64,000 nucleotides of DNA from Acidobacteria bacterium Ga0077534 (GTDB lineage: Bacteria > Acidobacteriota > Blastocatellia > Pyrinomonadales > Pyrinomonadaceae), in the NCBI GenBank assembly GCA_001464455.1, contig LNEI01000025.1, positions 1 through 64,000 on the forward strand. Reading direction: 5' to 3'. The notes beneath the pieces are model-generated. The model worked only from the letters and a program-made list of their open reading frames with translations. It was not told the origin of the DNA and searched no databases. Within the stretch, counting starts at the first letter, position 1. Each line of letters opens with the position of its first letter. This document shows positions 59,439 through 64,000 of this stretch, piece after piece. A program made the translations under genes and the position numbers.

Positions 59439-61784
59439 TTATTCGGCTGGGTTTGGGAGGAGCTGTTCGTTGTAGAGGTACCGATACATTCGATAGCTGG
59501 CCATTACCTTGTGAACGTAATCTTTCGACTGAGAATAGACGATCTCTGGTACGTAGCGTTCGGGTTCGTTCGAGCGGGCACGGTTAAACCAGCGTTTCAT
59601 GTTGTCGTCACCGCCGTTGTAGCTCGCGACGACGGCTTCGGTGCGGGTCGGGAAAACTTCGTAAAGATCGGCGAGATATCGCGAGCCGAGGCTGATCGCG
59701 GTCGAAGGGGTGTAGAGTTCGTCTTGTTTGAATCGGTCGCGGCCAAGTTTGGCGGCAACTGTGCTTGACGTCGTAGAAATGAACTGCATCAGCCCGCGAG
59801 CGGCAGCGTTCGATTTCGCGTCAGTGCGAAAACGTGATTCCTGCCGCATGATCGCAAGTATCAGCCGCGGGTCGACGCCAAAAGCATTGGCACTCGAAAC
59901 CGTTTCGTCGCGAAAAGCGACGGGGTAAAGATGCTCCAGTTCCCGGCGAGGCATCAGCTGGAACGGCTTGTCGGCAGCGACGCTTTGCCAGGTCGATTCA
60001 ACTAAGGCGATGACCATATCGGCTCGGTCGCCGCGGTGGTAAATGTCGAGAACCGTCGCTCGCTTCAACCCGGGCGGAGCGGGATCAGAGCCCATTTCGG
60101 CTGCCGCTTCGTCAAATAGTCGTAAGGCGATCAGTTGGTCGATGAGCGTGTTTCCAGCTTTCTTTGCCGTAGACGGCTTTTCGGCGGGCGGATCGAGAGC
60201 GGCGGGCAGCGGGGGAAGGTGTCTTCGCAGGACATCGATCGCCTTTTTGCGGAGTTCAGGGTCGTCTGCCAGTCGCAAGATCGCACGGGCGTTCATCGTC
60301 TCAGCGGCAGCATCCCCAGTTTGTAAGCCGGTTGCTGCCCGTCCCGTTTCCATTGCGATGATCCCTTTGCCGTCAGGATCGGCCGCGATGGCCTTTAGCC
60401 GTTCGGTTGCTCGCCAGCCGTAGTATTCGCCGCGGCCGTCCGCGATCGCCAGATAGGACGTCACCGCTTCGGCTAAGTTTTTCTGCTTTTCCAAGGCAAA
60501 CGCCCGCAAAAAACTAAGTTCGTCGCGGCTCGTGCCGCCGGGAACCCGCGAACCGCCGAGATCGGAGAACGCCTTTAGCTTGTCGATCGTTTCGACGGCT
60601 TTTTGCCAATCCTCGCGTGCGAAATGTATCCGCACCTGCGTAAAAACTGCGATCGCCTCGGGCAGTTTTCCTTTGAAAACCTCGCGGATCTGGTCACAGC
60701 GTTTGAGTGCCTCAGTGTCCTCGCCCTGATCGCGGACGATGTCTACGATATTGAAGTAGGCACGGTCGAGACGCTCGTCATCAGGATACTTTTCGATGAA
60801 AAGCTCGTAGCGGTTGATCGCCTCTATTGGCCGGACGACTCGAGCGTAGGCGGACGCAGCTTGCAGCAGGGCGTCTTTGGCAGACGGGCTAGCCGGATAT
60901 TGTTCAAGCACGCGCTCGAACCATTTTAGAGCCTCGGCGTAATTTGCCTGCTGAGCATAGCCGCGGCCGATCTGAAACGCCGCTTCGGCGGAGCTGGAGC
61001 CTCCCGGATAGCCCGCCAGGATCGCCTGATAATGCAGGCGTGCGTCGACGAAATCACGATTGAACTGATAAACGACTGCCCGCCGCAGGTGTTCGGCCTC
61101 GGTAAGCTGTGGCGCCTGTTTTCCGCGTTTGCCGCCAAACATTGCGTCGAGGTTTAGTGCGGATTCGAGAGCGATGTCGTCAGGCTGCGACTGGCTAGGG
61201 GTTTGGTCGAGCAGTTCGGTGAACAACTGCCTCGAATTCTCGACCCGTCCAAGTTTCACGTAGCTCATCGCAAGCAGCAACCGGTCGCTTCTTGCATTTT
61301 CGGCGTTTACATCACCGTCGGCTATCGTGAGCACGCGAACCGCTTCGGCGAAATTAGTGCTTTCAAAATGATTGCGGGCGAGTCTGGAATGAGCGCTCTT
61401 CGCGGGAACGCTCTCAGGAGCGAACTCGAGAAGTTCCAACAGATATAAGCGTTCGAGAAGGAGATTGCCGGTCGACCTCGCTATCTCGGCCAGAAGCTTT
61501 AGGGCATAAGGCCTTAAAGCCGAATCGGTCGCGTTTACCCGGTGCAAAGCGGCTACAGCACGAGTCGTATCGCCCTGGTCCGCAGCGATCTTGGCGAGCA
61601 GATATTCGTGGTCGCCGGTTTTGAAAAGCGTCGGGTCGGTGGTTCGCAGTTTCTCGAGCAGAGCGATGGCGCCAGTTCTGTCTTCAGCATCGAGTGCGGC
61701 GATCAGTTGAGCATCGGGCGTTAGAGGTAGAGTAGCCTGGACGAGGAAGATTGCTAAACAAAACAGGCTGACGAAGCGAAACAT
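59439..61784 (-). CDS. Soluble lytic transglycosylase (Slt70-like) with TPR region
   Basis: 781 residues. Signal peptide (FVSLFCLAIFLVQATLPL). Residues 25-600 are alpha-helical repeats, several matching TPR/Sel1 form (AAFQIGRGYAQQANYAEALK, then WFERVLEQYPASPSAKDALL). C-terminal SLT domain at about 610-760: GVDPRLILAIMRQESRFRTD (catalytic Glu), AARGLMQFISTTSSTVAAKL, LGSRYLADLYEVFP and VVASYNGGDDNMKRWFNRA. Cleaves peptidoglycan in the periplasm. One of three transglycosylases in the window. Confidence 0.93.
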   Translation of the reverse strand: MFRFVSLFCLAIFLVQATLPLTPDAQLIAALDAEDRTGAIALLEKLRTTDPTLFKTGDHEYLLAKIAADQGDTTRAVAALHRVNATDSALRPYALKLLAEIARSTGNLLLERLYLLELLEFAPESVPAKSAHSRLARNHFESTNFAEAVRVLTIADGDVNAENARSDRLLLAMSYVKLGRVENSRQLFTELLDQTPSQSQPDDIALESALNLDAMFGGKRGKQAPQLTEAEHLRRAVVYQFNRDFVDARLHYQAILAGYPGGSSSAEAAFQIGRGYAQQANYAEALKWFERVLEQYPASPSAKDALLQAASAYARVVRPIEAINRYELFIEKYPDDERLDRAYFNIVDIVRDQGEDTEALKRCDQIREVFKGKLPEAIAVFTQVRIHFAREDWQKAVETIDKLKAFSDLGGSRVPGGTSRDELSFLRAFALEKQKNLAEAVTSYLAIADGRGEYYGWRATERLKAIAADPDGKGIIAMETGRAATGLQTGDAAAETMNARAILRLADDPELRKKAIDVLRRHLPPLPAALDPPAEKPSTAKKAGNTLIDQLIALRLFDEAAAEMGSDPAPPGLKRATVLDIYHRGDRADMVIALVESTWQSVAADKPFQLMPRRELEHLYPVAFRDETVSSANAFGVDPRLILAIMRQESRFRTDAKSNAAARGLMQFISTTSSTVAAKLGRDRFKQDELYTPSTAISLGSRYLADLYEVFPTRTEAVVASYNGGDDNMKRWFNRARSNEPERYVPEIVYSQSKDYVHKVMASYRMYRYLYNEQLLPNPAE

Positions 61785-61837
61785 TCTCCTAATTTTAGCA
61801 AACTTACGAGGCTTGCGATAAGATTGGTTAAACGTTT

Positions 61838-62767
61838 ATGTCAGCTAGAATTCTTAGCGGGAAATTGATCGCCGATGCGATCAAAGCCGAAGTTGCCGCG
61901 GATGTCGCGGATCTTCGCGAGGTTCACGGTTTTGCACCGTCTTTGACGGTGGTACGGGTCGGAGAAGATCCGGCGTCGTCCGTCTACGTTGGCAGCAAGG
62001 TGCGAACGGCCGAGGAACTCGGCATCGTCTCCGAGCATATCCATCTCGACGCAGATGTGACTGACGAAGAGCTGATCGCTACTGTCGAATCGCTAAACGA
62101 GCGCAGCGACGTCGACGGCATCCTTGTTCAGCTTCCGCTGCCAAAACACATCGACGAGCGGGAAGTGCTGGAGCGGATCGATCCGGAGAAAGATGTTGAC
62201 GGCTTTCACCCCATAAACGCCGGCCGTTTGACGCAGGGCTATCCGGCCCTCGCTCCGTGTACACCGGCGGGCGTGATCGAGATACTTAACCGTTCTGATA
62301 TTCCGATAGCGGGTCGCCACGCCGTCGTCGTGGGTCGTAGCAACATCGTCGGTAAGCCGATGGCGATGCTTTTTCTGAAGGAGAATGCGACGGTGACGAT
62401 CTGCCATTCCCGGACAAAAGATCTCGCGGCGATCACGCGGCAAGCTGACATCCTGGTTGCGGCAATAGGCCGACCCGCATTTATAACGGGAGAACACATT
62501 GGCGAAGGCTCGACGGTTATCGACGTAGGGATCAACAATTTTACGGACAGTTCGAGGGCGAATTCGATGTTCCCTGTAGATGACGTCGATAAACGCCTCG
62601 CGACCATCGAGAAACGCGGCTTTACACTCGTTGGCGATGTGAATCCAAAGGATGCGATGGAAAAGGCGGCGAATTTTACTCCGGTTCCGGGCGGCGTCGG
62701 GCTTCTGACAGTTGCGATGCTGATGAAGAATACAGTTGAGGCAGCGAAGATCAGGAGAGGACTGTGA
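61838..62767 (+). CDS. folD: Methylenetetrahydrofolate dehydrogenase/cyclohydrolase
   Basis: 309 residues. Interconverts 5,10-methylene-, methenyl- and 10-formyl-THF in the cytosol. Motifs: VGEDPASSVYVGSKVRTAEE (catalytic Lys in YVGSK), VQLPLPKHID, KDVDGFHPINAGRLTQG, PCTPAGVIEIL, the NADP loop VVVGRSNIVGKPMAMLF and TICHSRTKDL, then PVPGGVGLLTVAMLMKNT. The stop lies at the edge of a GTGAAAG heptamer array. No ribosome site is clear. Confidence 0.97.
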   Translation: MSARILSGKLIADAIKAEVAADVADLREVHGFAPSLTVVRVGEDPASSVYVGSKVRTAEELGIVSEHIHLDADVTDEELIATVESLNERSDVDGILVQLPLPKHIDEREVLERIDPEKDVDGFHPINAGRLTQGYPALAPCTPAGVIEILNRSDIPIAGRHAVVVGRSNIVGKPMAMLFLKENATVTICHSRTKDLAAITRQADILVAAIGRPAFITGEHIGEGSTVIDVGINNFTDSSRANSMFPVDDVDKRLATIEKRGFTLVGDVNPKDAMEKAANFTPVPGGVGLLTVAMLMKNTVEAAKIRRGL

Positions 62768-62855
62768 AAGGGAAAAGTGAAAAAGGGAAAAGGTGAAAAA
62801 GCTAAGCAGTCTCACGCGGCGCCAGTTTTTCACGTTTCTGCTTTTTCCGGCTTAA
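62765..62855. repeat. GTGAAAR heptamer array with partial inverse
   Basis: GTGAAAG, GGAAAAG, TGAAAAA, GGGAAAA, GGTGAAAAAG at about 7-nt steps after the folD stop, then TTTTTCACGTTTCTGCTTTTTCC on the other side. Same type as 7543-7672; it forms the whole gap between folD and the MazG-like gene. Confidence 0.7.
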
Positions 62856-62859
62856 ATTT

Positions 62860-63165
62860 ATGAATTTTGAAGAGTATCAAGCTGAAGCAAGCGTAACGGC
62901 TCTCTATCCGCGGCGGATGGAGAATCTTGAGTATCCAACTTTGGGGCTCGCGGGTGAGGCGGGCGAGGTCGCGAATATCGTTAAGAAGATCCAACGCGAT
63001 CACGGCGGCGTTATTACTGACGACACGCGTGCGAAGCTCAAAGACGAGCTCGGCGACGTGCTCTGGTATATCTCCGCGTGTGCTGACGAACTTGGGCTGA
63101 CGCTGAACGAGGTTGCAGAGTTCAACGTTCAAAAGCTCGCCAAACGTCATAACCGAGCCGCGTAA
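62860..63165 (+). CDS. MazG-like nucleotide pyrophosphohydrolase
   Basis: 101 residues. All-alpha NTP-PPase: MNFEEYQAEASVTALYP start, GLAGEAGEVANIVKKIQRD (ExxE metal ligands), LKDELGDVLWYISACADELG (second acidic pair) and the end VAEFNVQKLAKRH. Hydrolyses (d)NTPs or modified nucleotides to the monophosphate and pyrophosphate; cytosolic. Three nt before coaE, likely co-transcribed. Confidence 0.92.
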   Translation: MNFEEYQAEASVTALYPRRMENLEYPTLGLAGEAGEVANIVKKIQRDHGGVITDDTRAKLKDELGDVLWYISACADELGLTLNEVAEFNVQKLAKRHNRAA

Positions 63166-63168
63166 AAG

Positions 63169-63786
63169 ATGGTAAAAGTCGGCTTGACAGGATCGATAGC
63201 GGTTGGAAAATCGTTTGTTTGCGGCGAGTTCGAGAGGCTCGGCTGCTATGTTCTTGATGCCGATCAGACTGCGCGCGAGGTTGTTGCGGCAGGGAGCAAA
63301 GGTCTGGCTGAGATCGTCGAAAAGTTTGGGCCGGATATTCTGACAAGTGCGGGTGAACTCGATCGTCCGAAGATGGGAGCGATCGTTTTCGCTGACGAAG
63401 AAAAGCGAAAACTGCTTAATTCCATCGTCCATCCACGTGTTTTTGAGTCGCAGGATCTGTGGATAAAGGACATCGAAAAACGCGATCCAGACGCGATCGC
63501 GATCATCGATGCGGCATTGATGATCGAGTCGGGCGGGTATCGGCGGTTCGATAAACTGATTGTTGTCTGGTGTGAGCCTGCGATACAATTAAGACGGCTG
63601 ATGTCGCGCGACGGTTTGAGCGAGGCGGATGCCCGGAAACGCATTGCCGCCCAAATGCCGCAGGACGAAAAGAAGCGGTTTGCCGATCATTTGATCGATA
63701 CCTCGCTCGGATTCGAAGATACTCGCCGACAGACGCAAGATGTTTTCCGAAGGCTGAAGAGCTTCAGCGTAGGCCATGATGTTTAG
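63169..63786 (+). CDS. coaE: Dephospho-CoA kinase
   Basis: 205 residues. Last step of coenzyme A synthesis, phosphorylating the 3'-OH of dephospho-CoA. P-loop GLTGSIAVGKSFVCGEFERL at 5-24, LDADQTAREVV (catalytic Asp), IVHPRVFE, AIIDAALMIESGGYRRFDKL, MSRDGLSEADARKRIAAQMP. Start follows the MazG-like stop by 3 nt. Stop overlaps the next gene's start. Confidence 0.96.
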   Translation: MVKVGLTGSIAVGKSFVCGEFERLGCYVLDADQTAREVVAAGSKGLAEIVEKFGPDILTSAGELDRPKMGAIVFADEEKRKLLNSIVHPRVFESQDLWIKDIEKRDPDAIAIIDAALMIESGGYRRFDKLIVVWCEPAIQLRRLMSRDGLSEADARKRIAAQMPQDEKKRFADHLIDTSLGFEDTRRQTQDVFRRLKSFSVGHDV

Positions 63787-64000
63787 GTCGATACGAAAGA
63801 TACAGCAGGCATCTATCCGGCAGAAAAGGCTGGTGCTTGTTACCGCGCTTGCTGTTCTCACTTTGGCCTGCGAAGAACTTCGGCCTCCAAAAGTCGAACC
63901 GTTCTATGCCGTCACAGTTCCACCGCGTGTTCAGGAACTCAGATGGAGCAACGGGAACGCACCGAAGTCACTCGACCCGGCGATGGCATCCGCCGCACCT
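63779..64000 (+). CDS. Substrate-binding lipoprotein of an ABC transporter (SBP_bac_5-like, partial)
   Basis: 74 codons to the right edge, open. ATG 63779 (or 63776) overlaps the coaE end. Lipoprotein signal: RLVLVTALAVLTLAC with lipobox LTLAC. After the lipid Cys comes EELRPPKVEPF and then LRWSNGNAPKSLDPAMASAA, which matches the ...NG.xPxSLDPa start of oligopeptide-binding family-5 proteins. Probably captures peptides in the periplasm; rest is outside the window. Confidence 0.78.
   Translation, partial: MFRSIRKIQQASIRQKRLVLVTALAVLTLACEELRPPKVEPFYAVTVPPRVQELRWSNGNAPKSLDPAMASAAP

Overview
The window is a chromosomal segment of a moderately GC-rich Gram-negative-type bacterium. The gene set fits Acidobacteriota, class Blastocatellia (Pyrinomonadales-like): an ECF sigma factor overlapping a TPR-bearing Ser/Thr kinase, many secreted proteins of unknown function, a Wzz-type tyrosine autokinase, several lytic transglycosylases, PER-like class A beta-lactamase, thiO/thiC, and dense intergenic palindromic repeats. 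The taxonomy is inferred from gene families; no rRNA gene is present.

Layout. 1-2.5 kb: 5' part of a large secreted protein (minus strand, runs off the left edge). 2.8-3.2 kb: a complete tmRNA (ssrA). 3.2-12 kb: conserved genes (membrane protein, D-aminoacylase-like enzyme, rph, murI, fabG, a four-helix-bundle gene, rhomboid, trmB) separated by repeat islands. 12-17 kb: rsmE, a cupin-like protein, a POT peptide transporter. 17.4-23.8 kb: five minus-strand genes packed with gaps of 3-12 nt behind a TPP riboswitch (thiC, class A beta-lactamase, flippase, FkbM methyltransferase, glycosyltransferase). 24-29 kb: yqeY, a methyltransferase, a BY-kinase for polysaccharide export. 29-36 kb: lytic transglycosylase, PRC/MgtE_N/CBS protein, ECF sigma factor and kinase. 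36.7-40.1 kb: a giant BNR/VPS10-like secreted propeller. 40-45 kb: GDPD, methyltransferase, TlpA-like protein, thiO. 45-48.7 kb: a secreted subtilase with an unusual N-terminus, then a GNAT protein. 48.9-54.8 kb: GGDEF/EAL protein, lytic transglycosylase, amidohydrolase, RepA-like ATPase. 55-64 kb: ParE toxin-antitoxin pair, S9 peptidase, SCO1-like protein, Slt, folD, mazG-like, coaE and the start of an ABC-transporter lipoprotein.

Most notable: (1) the subtilase at 45.1-47.7 kb carries, behind a signal peptide, a region that aligns without gaps over long stretches to the ClpB/ClpA AAA+ D1 domain but has lost Walker A and the pore loop; (2) a system of intergenic repeats. These include nonamer arrays around GTYYCA/TGRRAC in which four hexamer variants occur and arms within a hairpin usually match; an 80-bp element (three copies) whose three half-sites change together; a 31-bp A-rich unit inverted on either side of a four-helix-bundle gene; and a palindromic heptamer array inserted in frame in murI. 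Many genes in the 3-12 kb region have starts or stops lying inside or against these repeats. All calls are from reading the sequence; no database search was run.
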